A DNA stretch of 64,000 nt from JARDZU01 sp963730285 (GCA_963730285.1 CAVSQY010000007.1:1-64000); one strand, 5' to 3'. Shown: positions 1 to 8,382, numbered from the stretch's first letter. Program-made: numbers and translations. The notes: generated by a model not told the origin, from the sequence alone.

Positions 1-169
1 GAGGCTATGGGCTGGGTGTGACAAGAACCACGCCAATTCCCTTCGCAGGAGTCGACCCGCTCACCGCTCCTCTGATGCGTGATAGTAGAGATCGGTCAGG
101 TCGATACAAACGACTCCCGGGGGAGGAAGGGGGCTCTGCAGCTGCAGGTCATGGATTGGGAGATGCCGG

Positions 170-2005
170 TCAGGTTGACAAGCTCGAATCTCGGGTCGGC
201 CTCCGCTGCATCGCTGGCACACGCTCTCGGACTGCCGCGAGTGCGGGCGCTGATTCGACCAACGACCGGATGAATGCCATGGCTGATTCATGCGGAAGCT
301 TCGCAACTGCAATCTTCGCCAAGAGCAGCGCCTGTCGTGCTCGGTCGTACTCCGCGACGCTGCCCACGCGGGAACGTAAGCCAGGACTCCGGGATCAAGT
401 TCGACCGTTTCGCCAGGCTTCGGCCTTCGGAACTTCTTCTTCTTCTCCACGTCTTCGAAAAGATCGACAACCGCCTTGTGACAGGCGTCGCGTTGCTGAA
501 CGTATGCGGGGTCCAGCTCGAGTTCGGACCCCACGAAGCCGACGACCGCGCTCGGTGTCGCGATCACGTCCGTCCGCACGTTCCCGGTGATCGAACCATC
601 TCGGACGCTACATGCCACGTTGAGGTCAAAATTGGCGTTCACCCCTTTCGTCTTGACCTCGAGCACTCCCTTTGACTCGACGAAGTCGACGTGAAAGCTT
701 GCCCGCCTCTTCACAAGGGAGCGGCCGTCGAAGCGAACCGTGTCGACAGTTACTGGAATGCTTCCGTTGCCCTTGGCAGGCTGCCCCTGGATGGTCCAGG
801 TCACAATCGGCTGCCGGTATCGGTGCGTTTCCACGCGAAGAATGGCAGTCTCATCGAGTCCGTTCACGACCCACGTGTAGTCGCGATCCTCGAAGCAGCA
901 TGCCGGAACAATCCCGCAAAAGGCGGAGTCAGTTGGATCCGGCCGAAAGCGTCCGTTCGCCACCTTGTGTCGTCCGCCGCGTCTGGCAACGAGACAGACC
1001 CGACGATTCGCGGACGGTAATCCCGATCGATTGGAATCACTGTGGCGCTGTGACGATTTGACCAGTACGCCGAGACCTTGGCACCGTTGACCCAGGCTGT
1101 TTGATAGGTGCCACCCACATTCGCCGCGGTCCTGCAATCTCTCCGTCCGAGGCAGGATCAGCAAACCATCCATCGCCCGAATTCGGGTCGGTCAGAAGTT
1201 CCGTCAGTTCATGAGTCAGTGTTCGCGTCGTGTCGTCGACTTCGTTATCAGCGAAGTATCGAACCCACGCCCACCAAAACCAGTCACGGTCAAACGGAAA
1301 CTCGTAGTCGTAGTCTCGTGTATGAGCACCGTTCGTCCCTGAGGTCGTGAAACCTTTGGGCATCAGAACGATATACGCGATCTGCTCATCGTCTGGGTCC
1401 GGCATCACGTCGTCTTCGATTAGGTCGACGATCATGTCACCAGGCGAGTGCTCAGCTTTGAGATCCGGGAAGCTCGTCGGCGGACTCGGCTTCTTCACGA
1501 TCAGCGACCCTCGGAATTGCGGTGGCGAGACGCCGTATTGATCGAGCTCAGAGAAGTAATTGCTCGCAAGCACAGCCTTGAGTCGGTCCTCGATCAGCCA
1601 AAGCCGCTGTCCGCCTTCCGGAGTCGTCCACCAGGACCCCCAGAACAAGAGCTGTACCGGCACCCCACTTGCGACTGGTCCCCCGTGAGGGATAACACTC
1701 GTCCCGGGCAGCGATGAGTCGGCGAATACCAGCAGGGGCACATTTGGTCGCGACCAATCACTTTCGAACGCTCGATCAGTCAGCCAAGCGAATACGTAGG
1801 ATTCATCGAAGTCGTTGAACTGGGTCAGGAATCGCTTTCCACTCACAACGTCTCCAATCAGTGAAATTTGCCCAGAGAATAGTTGCGCGCTCGCATCGAG
1901 AATTTGGCGTAGTCGGGATAGACGGAGCCCAGAGCAGTTGGCGGCTTCGGGAGTGGAGGTCGGCCCCAAGTCCACGTCGATCTTGCGTCTGACCCTCGTC
2001 CGCAC
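170..2005 (-). pseudogene. Frameshifted protein with HELTE/TDP motif
   Basis: Protein-like sequence runs through this span but changes reading frame three times, near 1125, 960 and 365. The first 290 or so residues are in one frame and contain THELTELLTDP followed by GWFADPASDGEIAG. This resembles the HE(L/I)xE...TDP...GEI(A/G)D signature of secreted bacterial proteins related to the phosphate-induced/EXORDIUM type, some of them annotated as peptidase-like. The expected continuation (GGTYQTAWVNGAKVSAYWSN) is found in the next frame. A beta-rich stretch (FEDRDYTWVVNGLDET onward) is in the third, and a short helical tail ends at 170. Spliced, it would be about 610 residues. No signal peptide is evident at the proposed start. 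Function is unknown. The shifts mean either real decay or base-level sequence errors. Confidence 0.6.
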
Positions 2006-2213
2006 GGCCGCCTCGGAACCCCCAATCCCCAGGGAACACAGACCTTCCCACTCCAGCTACAGGCACATCGCCGAACCCAATCTGACGTTCGGCACACTCG
2101 AATCAGACCGCCCAGTGAGATACGTTGAAGACACAAAAGATGTAATAGGCATCGCGAAGTAGCCAAGCTCAGCTTTGCCGTCTGCCAAGCCGAGCACCGA
2201 AGGAGTGTCTGTT

Positions 2214-3453
2214 ATGACGGCGATCCATCTGAAGGTCACGACGGGCAAAGTCATCTGCCACGACCGCGAGTCCGACAGCCCCTATGACGCATTCGCCCTC
2301 ACCGGCATCGTCATCGTGGACAATCAGCCTCACACATTCGCCCTCGATACCGCCGCCGCGAACGAGAAGATCGCGATCGTGCTGCCCACCGATGGGCCAT
2401 TGTTCGAAGGTGGCTCCCAATCAACCAGTATCGGGCTCGTCCTGCGTGCCTACGACATCGATGACAACGACAAATGGCGTGACAACCGCGAGGACGATCA
2501 TCCGCCGCAACAACCAGGTTGCGGACATCATCGCGGAGATTCCGGTCGGCGGCGATACCATCGCCTCAGTCGTCAGGGCTTGGCCCAAGGTCGTGGATGC
2601 GTTCGTCGACCTCGACAAGGACGACCTTTTGCTCGACGTCGGGACGACCATCGAGCTGCCGCCCCCGTCGGACCTCATCACCGCGCCTCCGATGTCATAC
2701 ACCTTCAGGGCTCGCGGCCGAGGCAACATCCCGCTGATCTCCTCATGGGACTACGAGGTGTCCATCCGGTTCGAATACGTCAGCGCCGATCCGGTCCTGT
2801 TTCCGGAGGGGACCCCGAAGGTCACGTACGAGCCCACACGCCAGGAGCTTCGTAGCCAGTGGATCGGCGACTGGGAGGCGTCCGTCAAGACTGTCGAACC
2901 CACAGCACCCCCAGTGAGGGTCAACGTGCGCCCGTCCACTCACGGCACCGGCCTCGACGTTACCGTGACCGAACGTCACGGTCGGGAGAAGGTGAGCCAG
3001 TTCGTCGACGTCGCGGTCCCTCACGGCGCCATCGCCCCGGAGTTCAAGCCAGGGCAGGTCCAACAGGCTGTGAACATCGGCGAGGCAGAGGTGCCGCTGC
3101 TTCCCGACCTGGCCTTGCCTCCCGAGGCCCTCCAGAGGCACGCCAGGCTAGGCCGTGGTGGCGTACACGAAGCTCAGGCCGAGGGGCCCGCAGCCGTACT
3201 CGCCGCGGCCGAGAAGGAGAAGTCCCTTGCCGACAAGGTCATCCACGAAATGGGTGACATCCAGGCGGCAAATCCTTTCGGCACCGACGTGCTGCTACTG
3301 GGAGACGAGGCGGTCCTAGAGATGTACCGAGTCGTCGTGGACGGTCGTGCGACCGGCGATAACGCTCTGCGGTACCGACGTCCAATCGGTGGTGCCGACC
3401 AGGTCGCCGTCATCGACCCCGTAAACGAGCTCCTACATCGAGTCTCTGATTGA
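2214..3453 (+). pseudogene. Frameshifted beta-rich protein of unknown function (possible C2-like N-terminus)
   Basis: ATG at 2214 has a good AAGGAG about 9 bases upstream. The first 90 or so residues (KVICHDRESDSPYDAFALTG ... LRAYDIDDNDKWRDN) look like a beta-sandwich with acidic loops, loosely like C2-type calcium-binding domains; this is inference from pattern only. The frame is lost around 2490-2505, and the obvious continuation (IIRRNNQVADIIAEIPVGG) is in the +1 frame, running to the stop at 3453. The spliced protein would be about 412 residues, with a conserved-looking C-terminal block (FGTDVLLLGDEAVLEMYRVV). The downstream gene starts at the base after its stop, so the two look co-transcribed and translationally coupled. 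Divergent from the decayed gene at 170-2005. Not a family I recognise with confidence. Confidence 0.55.
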
Positions 3454-3993
3454 ATGGGGCTGTACACGTCGGTTAGACGTCAGAAGGGCCGAGTCGAGAC
3501 GGACCAAGACTGGAACGAAAACACCAGTCAACGCCGCGGCAGGTTCCGCATCATTGTCCCAGCACTGCGACCGGTGGTACCAGCCGCGTCGCCAGAGTGG
3601 ACCGACCACAATGATTCTGACGCTGGGATCACTCTCCTCGAACTCTTTGCCTTCCTTGCGATCGGACTTCTTGTCGGCCTGATCGCTCGGCGGTTCCACC
3701 ACATACAGTCAGGGCCAACATTGTTAGTCACGGTCGATGGCGAGGACTGGCATCGAGTCGAAATTCTCGAAGACGCAGGACCCGACGACAGCGTGTATCG
3801 GGTCGACCCAGAGAGCGGAACGATCGAGTTTGGTGACGGCCAACACGGCAGGAAGCCTGACGGAACGGTGAATATTTGGCGAACCTATGACCATGGGGTA
3901 GGAGCCGCGGGCGCCATCGGCATCATCTCTGTGGTGTACACGGCTCTTGCGACCTGGTGGTGCAGACGACGGAGAGGCCGTCAGGCCGCATGA
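3454..3993 (+). CDS. Miniature membrane protein built from CIS/phage-tail baseplate motifs
   Basis: This 179-residue ORF strings together motifs normally found in separate large proteins of contractile injection systems. Residues 3-24 (YTSVRRQKGRVETDQDWNEN) match the N-terminal 'YSGVxxQQGRVQLDADWNE' signature of DUF6519 proteins in extracellular CIS loci. Residues 48-68 (PEWTDHNDSDAGITLLELFA) match the 'xxWTDHNPSDPGITLLELFAWLAE' hallmark of gpJ-like baseplate assembly proteins. Residues 105-140 (YRVDPESGTIEFGDGQHGR) match their FGDGxxGR segment. The linking sequence is missing, and two hydrophobic stretches (about 62-80 and 147-165) look like membrane helices. The start ATG follows the upstream stop directly, implying coupling. 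It could be a degenerate fusion left by deletions, or a trimmed membrane-anchored derivative. It cannot build a normal baseplate alone, and no sheath, tube or AAA+ gene is present here. Confidence 0.7.
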   Translation: MGLYTSVRRQKGRVETDQDWNENTSQRRGRFRIIVPALRPVVPAASPEWTDHNDSDAGITLLELFAFLAIGLLVGLIARRFHHIQSGPTLLVTVDGEDWHRVEILEDAGPDDSVYRVDPESGTIEFGDGQHGRKPDGTVNIWRTYDHGVGAAGAIGIISVVYTALATWWCRRRRGRQAA

Positions 3994-4125
3994 GCATCCA
4001 TGTTGGTGGGAAGTCCCAAATGCAGCCGATCTTGTGTTTGACATACTTCTGTATGAAGCGTGCGAGCGACCAGGTACCGCCGATAAGGATTGGCGTTTCA
4101 TGTCCAACCCGACCTAGTCCGGGGC

Positions 4126-4515
4126 CTACTGGATGAGTTCGGCGTTGACTGATGCGGCTGCCAGGCCGGAGTCAGTCGTGATGATGGTTGCGTGGAGCTG
4201 ATTGGCGAGCTCGATGTACAGGGCGTCGACGAGACGGACGTTGTGATGTAGCGCCCAGGCGCCTTCGAGAAGCGGGGCGAGCAGGTGGCGGTGGAACGGT
4301 GCCTGTGCAGTGAGGGATACTCGTTCTTGCACCTCGAGTTCGCTGAGTCCTCCACCACGTTGCAGACGACCCAGCGCTGACAGGACTTCGGCGTCAAAGT
4401 GCGCCGGCACGTTGACCTCGCTGTCTCTGAGGCGTGTGGCGACGAGCTGACCCAGCGAAGAAGCGACCAGGTAGTCGACCATCGCTGACGCGTCGACTAC
4501 GAGCTTGTCAGCCAC
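4126..4515 (-). CDS. vapC: PIN-domain toxin, VapC family
   Basis: Protein of 129 residues with the PIN-domain RNase layout. An N-terminal VVDASAMVDYL supplies the first acidic metal ligand, NVPAHFDAEVLSALGRL the conserved Glu region, and VRLVDALYIELANQL plus TTDSGLAAA the C-terminal acidic residues. Proteins of this type cleave RNA (often tRNA or rRNA) when freed from their antitoxin. The start overlaps the end of the antitoxin gene by 8 bases, the usual vapBC arrangement, so the pair should form one operon. Length is normal for the family and no key residue is missing. It sits beside a MazF relic and other decayed genes, typical of a variable locus. Confidence 0.9.
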   Translation of the reverse strand: MADKLVVDASAMVDYLVASSLGQLVATRLRDSEVNVPAHFDAEVLSALGRLQRGGGLSELEVQERVSLTAQAPFHRHLLAPLLEGAWALHHNVRLVDALYIELANQLHATIITTDSGLAAASVNAELIQ

Positions 4516-4732
4516 CCTCGAGCTCGTCCTTGGCCGATTTCACCGCCTCGAGGACCTTGTCGTGGCTGATGCCGGGAGAGCTGAGTTCAGCAACGCGTTC
4601 TTGCCATCGTGAGAGGTTCTGTGCTGCCAAGGATGACCGAATCGCCTGCTGTGTGAGGCTCGAGATGTTGAGGCCAGCCGCCTTGGCCTCCTCGGCGAGT
4701 TCGTCTGGCAGATAGACGTTGACACGTGACAT
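4508..4732 (-). CDS. vapB: Ribbon-helix-helix antitoxin, VapB-like
   Basis: A 74-residue protein starting MSRVNVYLPDELAEEAKAAG, a classic ribbon-helix-helix N-terminus (beta-strand RVNVYLP followed by two helices) that binds operator DNA as a dimer. The C-terminal half (WQERVAELSSP ... AVKSAKDELEGG) should wrap the VapC toxin. I chose the ATG at 4732 because a TATACT -10 box ends 7 bases upstream, so the transcript would begin at or next to this ATG (leaderless). The in-frame ATG at 4738 is possible but lies too close to the -10 element. A further upstream extension in frame has no homology character. Overlaps vapC by 8 bases. Confidence 0.85.
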   Translation of the reverse strand: MSRVNVYLPDELAEEAKAAGLNISSLTQQAIRSSLAAQNLSRWQERVAELSSPGISHDKVLEAVKSAKDELEGG

Positions 4733-4744
4733 GCGCATAGTATA
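4732..4744 (-). promoter_or_regulatory. Probable leaderless vapBC promoter (-10 TATACT)
   Basis: On the minus strand TATACT (4744-4739) is followed 7 bases later by the A of the vapB ATG, so the start codon lies at the expected transcription start. No Shine-Dalgarno is present. A self-complementary GTATAC overlaps the -10 element and may be part of the VapB autoregulatory operator. No good -35 was seen at standard spacing. Confidence 0.45.
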
Positions 4745-4837
4745 CACATAGAGAAAGCGATCACGAGCAACGAACCACCAGTCTGAGCTCAGCCGCACCT
4801 AGGTCACTGATAGGCGCTATCTGCCTCCAACCGTGGA

Positions 4838-5035
4838 TCAGTAGCTCAGGAGTGTTTTGACGATGCCGGCGACACGGAGGCTGGTGTCAATGTCGATGGT
4901 GCCGAGCTGATGTACCAGGCGCTTTCGGTTGATCGATCGCAGCAGCTCGCACTGGATTCCGGGGGCCCAGGTCAGGCTCGGCGAACGTCTGCTTCCTCCT
5001 CGACGGTCAGCTCGAATGGAGAAGCGACGGTGGCA
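4838..5035 (-). pseudogene. MazF/PemK toxin C-terminal relic
   Basis: Reading the minus strand toward the stop at 4838 gives IQCELLRSINRKRLVHQLGT followed by IDIDTSLRVAGIVKTLL. This matches the C-terminal signature of MazF/PemK endoribonucleases (VQCDxIRTxDxxRLxxxLGxLD...V..AL...L). Upstream in another frame lies ASPFELTVEEEADV, which fits the preceding part of the same fold, so the gene is broken by a shift near 4980 and has no recognisable N-terminus. No start codon or antitoxin partner could be identified. It appears to be a dead toxin next to the intact VapBC pair. Confidence rests on motif similarity over about 40 residues. Confidence 0.5.
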
Positions 5036-5224
5036 AATATTCGCGATCGCTGCACATCTGGAAACAGAGCTGTCCTAGATGGCCACTAGGCCCTGGTTTC
5101 GGACCTCGAATCACTTCGAATTCGGTCCGAAGGCTCGCCGCTTCTCAGCCGGACGGCGACATCGATAGCCGATCGGACTCAGTCTTGGAAGCCTCGGTCT
5201 TCAGCTGCCCGTCAACCTGGACGA

Positions 5225-5569
5225 TTAGTTTCGGTTGCCGTGTCGATCCGTGTGTTGGGAGTGGGGAGGGGCTGCAGGCCGGTATGAGCCACTTTCGATG
5301 AGGGCGTCGATGGCGGTGATGTCTGCAAGTGAGGTCGCCGCCAGCTCTTGGATGAGTGCATTCTGGGTGCGGGCCCAGGTGTCGTGGACGGGACAGGTCT
5401 CGTTCCAGTCACAGGGACCGTCGTGTAGAACGCAGTGGTCGAACGTGGCGGGCCCTTCGGCGGCTTCCACGATATCGAGGAGGCTGATATCGCCGGGGTG
5501 TCGAGCCAGGCGATAGCCTCCGTTGGGTCCGTGGGCGGCTATCAGCAGCCCCTCGGTGACCAGTCCGGT
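5225..5569 (-). pseudogene. Rrf2-family Fe-S regulator missing its DNA-binding N-terminus
   Basis: The minus-strand frame from about 5569 to 5225 encodes GLVTEGLLIAAHGPNGGYRL, then ISLLDIVEAAEGP, then a Cys cluster (HCVLHDGPCDWNETC, spacing CX6CX5C), then a helix. This is the C-terminal two thirds of an Rrf2 regulator of the NsrR/IscR type that senses through an Fe-S cluster. The winged-helix segment (about 45 residues) that should precede GLV is absent. The frame upstream of 5569 instead reads antisense through the M20 peptidase gene and has no family resemblance. Both genes lose their 5' ends at the same spot, so this is a rearrangement breakpoint rather than a start-site error. Without the helix-turn-helix it should not bind DNA. 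Confidence 0.75.
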
Positions 5570-6654
5570 TGGTGGCCCACTTCGTCGATATCGATAGTGG
5601 TCCGGGGGACTTCCGCGGCGCGGACCAGAGGGTTGCCAGTTTACGCGACGCATGGTCGGAGCTCGAATGCTCGGTCGTTGTGGATGCGAATGACTCGCCA
5701 ACCGTGCAGATAGGCCGTGGCGGTTCAGGCCCTCGTGTCCTCTTGATTGGGCACTACGACACGGTCTTCCCAAAAGGAACTGCTGTTGAACGGCCCTTCC
5801 GACTCGAAGCAGGTCGAGGGTATGGGCCCGGGGCGGCCGACATGAAGGCCGGACTGGTTGTCCAGATTGCAGCGGTGGCCCTATCGGGGGGCTCGGGGTG
5901 CGATCTGACGGTTCTTATCAACGGCGACGAGGAATCAGGGTCGGTTCGCAGCCGCGACGCGATACGAGAGGCGGCATCTCAGGCCGAGGTCGCCCTGATA
6001 TTTGAGCCAGGGGAGCCAGATGGTGCTCTCGTGTTAGGGAGACCAGGGGTCAGAAGATTCAGGATTTCCACTCGCGGTCGTGCAGCCCACAGTGGAGTCG
6101 ACCCCGAGTCGGGTCGGAATGCTATCGAAGGTATCGCTCACCTTGCTCTAGCCGTGCAAGACCTCGGACGAGGCGGAGACTACGGCACTGTCACGGTCTC
6201 TCAGATCGCAGGGGGAACCCGACCAAACATCGTGCCGGCCGACGCATCGATGGTCGTCGACGCCCGCGTCCCAACCGATGCCGTCGGCGAGTCTCTGGTC
6301 GATGCATTGCGAGAGCTGGTGAGTTCGGTTCCAATCGACGGCGTTTTGGGAAGTCTCGAACTATTGGAGGACAGACCAGCCTTCGCCCCCTCCGATGAAA
6401 GCGGTCACTTTGTCAGGTCACTCCAGCAACTTGGTGAACAAGTCTCGATCACCCTGGGCGCGAGATCCGCCGGTGGTTCGTCCGACGGCAACTTCACATC
6501 AGGTGCAGGAGTGCCAACTATCGACGGCCTCGGGCCGCCCGGGGGCGGCTTTCACACCGCTGAGGAGTGGTTCGACGTCGACGGGTTGTTCGTCCGCGCG
6601 GCACTCGTTGCGGGGCTTCTTGATGAGCTTGCCGAAACGAAGTTGACTGCTTGA
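5569..6654 (+). CDS. M20-family metallopeptidase, 5' end lost or truncated
   Basis: Encodes about 361 residues of an M20/ArgE/CPG2-type zinc peptidase, similar to glutamate carboxypeptidases. Visible motifs are the zinc ligand region LLIGHYDTVF, YGPGAADMKAG (bridging Asp), INGDEESGSVRSR (catalytic and ligand Glu), the dimerisation-domain segment starting RGRAAHSGVDPESG, and the C-terminal GLGPPGGGFHTAEEW with the last His ligand. The family normally has 10-20 residues before the segment that here begins VAHFVDIDSG. An in-frame stop lies four codons upstream and only a TTG at 5569 without Shine-Dalgarno could start translation. It therefore seems to have lost its promoter and first codons at the junction shared with the Rrf2 fragment. 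The catalytic part is intact, so expression is the open question. Confidence 0.7.
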   Translation: MVAHFVDIDSGPGDFRGADQRVASLRDAWSELECSVVVDANDSPTVQIGRGGSGPRVLLIGHYDTVFPKGTAVERPFRLEAGRGYGPGAADMKAGLVVQIAAVALSGGSGCDLTVLINGDEESGSVRSRDAIREAASQAEVALIFEPGEPDGALVLGRPGVRRFRISTRGRAAHSGVDPESGRNAIEGIAHLALAVQDLGRGGDYGTVTVSQIAGGTRPNIVPADASMVVDARVPTDAVGESLVDALRELVSSVPIDGVLGSLELLEDRPAFAPSDESGHFVRSLQQLGEQVSITLGARSAGGSSDGNFTSGAGVPTIDGLGPPGGGFHTAEEWFDVDGLFVRAALVAGLLDELAETKLTA

Positions 6655-6762
6655 GACCGCATTGTCACAGCCCGGTGTGCACAACATCGGCACCTCGCTG
6701 GGCATGCTGGGCGGGGGAGGCAGGCGTCTCCACGTTCAAAGGCCACCAGGGACCGAACGCCC

Positions 6763-7080
6763 ATGTTCTGGACTGCTTGCGTTGGAGTCACGGCGTTCAA
6801 GACGATGATCAAGGACGTCATCGAGCAGTTTCCCAATCTGAAGATGGTCGCCACCAGCTTGCGAAACGCGAAGTCGGCCGGCTTCAACGACTGGGCAGCA
6901 ATCCTCTATGCAGACGGCGTCTTCCATGAGTCCCGGTTTCGTCCCGACCTCGAGATCTACGACCGGGTCGGCGGGGAAGATGGCTTCGCCAGTGGCATGA
7001 TCTGTGCACACCTCGACGGCCGCGAAGTCTCCGAAGCGGTAGAGGTGGGTCAGGCTCAAGCCGGGCGGCTGAAGAGGTGA
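6763..7080 (+). pseudogene. 2-keto-3-deoxygluconate kinase (PfkB) fragment
   Basis: About 100 residues resemble the C-terminal part of KdgK-type sugar kinases: FPNLKMVATSLRNAKSAGFN, then DWAAILYADG, then the active-site region YDRVGGEDGFASGM. In active enzymes the last motif reads GGGDSFASG; here the anion-hole Gly is Glu, although the catalytic Asp remains. The sugar-binding N-terminal two thirds are missing. The C-terminal residues after HLDGREVSEAVEVG shift out of frame at about 7050. No ribosome binding site precedes it. Under intact selection it would have served the Entner-Doudoroff or hexuronate route, but this copy is a remnant. Confidence 0.75.
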
Positions 7081-7159
7081 TGCGTGCGATCTCCACCCTC
7101 GGCGCACGGGTGGTGCGCTGAAGGCCCGCACGAATCCGGCTTCGCCGTAATGTGGATGT

Positions 7160-7663
7160 GTGGCCGCGTCTAGATCTGTGATCGTCGGAGCTGTGGCCGG
7201 AGCCATGGGGACCCTTGGCATGGACCTGCTCTGGTATGCCCGTTTCAAGCGTGGCGGCGGCTCGGACCCCTTCATCGATTGGGAGACCTCGAAGGGTCTG
7301 GAAGGCTACGAGGACGCTCCCGCCCCTGCCCGGACGGCCAAAGCCGTTGCCGGGCTTGCCGGAATCGACCTGCCTGAAGCGTCGGCGCGGGCGACCAACA
7401 ACGCGGTCCATTGGGTCACCGGGATCGGGTGGGGAAAGGCCCATGGTGTCGCGGTCAGCGTTCTCGGCACCGCAAACCCGCTGCTCGGGCTGGGGACAGG
7501 GGTGGTCGCCTGGGCAACCAGCTACATGGTGTTGCCCCGATTGGGCGTCTACAAGCCGATCACCGAGTACGACCCCGACGTCCTACGGCGGGATCTGAGC
7601 GCCCACCTAGTTTTCGGTCTGACGCTGGGCGTCTTCTTCCGGATCTTCTCGAAACGCCGATAG
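7160..7663 (+). CDS. Conserved-type small membrane protein, unknown function
   Basis: A 167-residue protein with a GTG start, about four predicted membrane segments (VIVGAVAGAMGTLGMDLLW near the start; NNAVHWVTGIGWGKAHGVAV; LLGLGTGVVAWATSYMVL; HLVFGLTLGVFFRIF) and a basic C-terminus. Between the first two segments lies a soluble loop rich in Ala and Pro. I do not recognise a named family with confidence; proteins of this size and layout occur in actinobacteria as uncharacterised membrane proteins. It reads cleanly in one frame, in contrast to its fragmentary upstream neighbours. Located 250 bases upstream of the PadR operon with no visible functional link. Confidence 0.65.
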   Translation: MAASRSVIVGAVAGAMGTLGMDLLWYARFKRGGGSDPFIDWETSKGLEGYEDAPAPARTAKAVAGLAGIDLPEASARATNNAVHWVTGIGWGKAHGVAVSVLGTANPLLGLGTGVVAWATSYMVLPRLGVYKPITEYDPDVLRRDLSAHLVFGLTLGVFFRIFSKRR

Positions 7664-7875
7664 CACCTGGCGCATGCGGGTACCCGGAGGTCACCATCCC
7701 ACTCGCACTACTCGGGGAACACCTGCACCTCAAGGAGGATAACCCAGCCGTCCACATGCCTCAGCTACGGCGTCGGGCAACTCCGGCGGGCTCACAGAAA
7801 TGAGAAGGCGAGAAGGCAAATCACCTGACGCGGCTGGCATCGTGGGCAGCAATGGACCCCCTCTCACTCGGCGTC

Positions 7876-7917
7876 TTGACGTAAGTTACGTTTTGACGTA
7901 ACGTAGCTTACGTTATG
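7876..7917 (+). promoter_or_regulatory. padR promoter with overlapping inverted-repeat operators, leaderless start
   Basis: TTGACG (7876-7881), 17 bases, then TAACGT (7899-7904) forms a well-spaced sigma-70-like promoter. The start codon A at 7915 lies 11 bases after the -10 element and there is no Shine-Dalgarno, so the mRNA should be nearly or fully leaderless. Two palindromes are superimposed: ACGTAA-G-TTACGT (7879-7891) in the spacer and TAACGTA-GCT-TACGTTA (7899-7915), a perfect 7-base inverted repeat covering the -10 and reaching the ATG. This is the expected layout for PadR autorepression. Confidence 0.7.
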
Positions 7918-8382
7918 GCAAGGGTGTTCCGACGAGGTGAATTGAAAGAGGCGATCCTGGTCGTGTTGGCCAGGATCGGTGAGGCTCACGGATACGCCAT
8001 CATGGGCGAGCTCGAGGCCCGCGTCGAGGGCGGCTGGAAGGCGAGCCCCGGTGCGATCTATCCGGCCCTGATGGCCCTGGTCGAGTCGGGCCATCTCCGC
8101 TTTGAGGACCGGGACGAATTGCGGGTCTACGAGCTGACCGAGGCTGGCCGGAGAGCCGCGGGCGCTTCGAGCTGGGGGAACCGCTGGAGCGCCCTCACGG
8201 CCAAAGCCGAGAAGGCAGACGGTCGCACGGCCGTGGGTTCACTGCTCGACGAATTCGCTTCGACATCTCCGCTCCGGCGTCGACTCGCCGGTTCGGACCA
8301 GCAACAACAGATCGAATCCATCCTCGAACTGGCTCATGCCGAGATCGAGGAGTCACTAGAGGAAGGAAAGACACATGGATGA
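7915..8382 (+). CDS. PadR-family transcriptional regulator
   Basis: A 155-residue PadR/Vir-type regulator. Residues 7-75 form the winged helix (ELKEAILVVLARIGEAHGYA, then ASPGAIYPALMALVESGHL, then the wing RVYELTEAGRRAA), followed by a helical C-terminal dimerisation arm. PadR proteins are usually local repressors of membrane or efflux operons. Here the next two genes overlap it (8 bases, then 4 bases) and encode a 2TM protein and a sensor-domain membrane protein, so the three form one operon that it probably autoregulates through the palindromes overlapping its start. This is the common actinobacterial PadR-2TM-Sensor layout. Confidence 0.92.
   Translation: MARVFRRGELKEAILVVLARIGEAHGYAIMGELEARVEGGWKASPGAIYPALMALVESGHLRFEDRDELRVYELTEAGRRAAGASSWGNRWSALTAKAEKADGRTAVGSLLDEFASTSPLRRRLAGSDQQQQIESILELAHAEIEESLEEGKTHG

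Noticed and set aside
18..1061. Several plus-strand open frames at the left edge
   Set aside because: They lie antisense to the frameshifted HELTE/TDP protein, have Arg/Ser-rich shadow composition and no motif or ribosome binding site.
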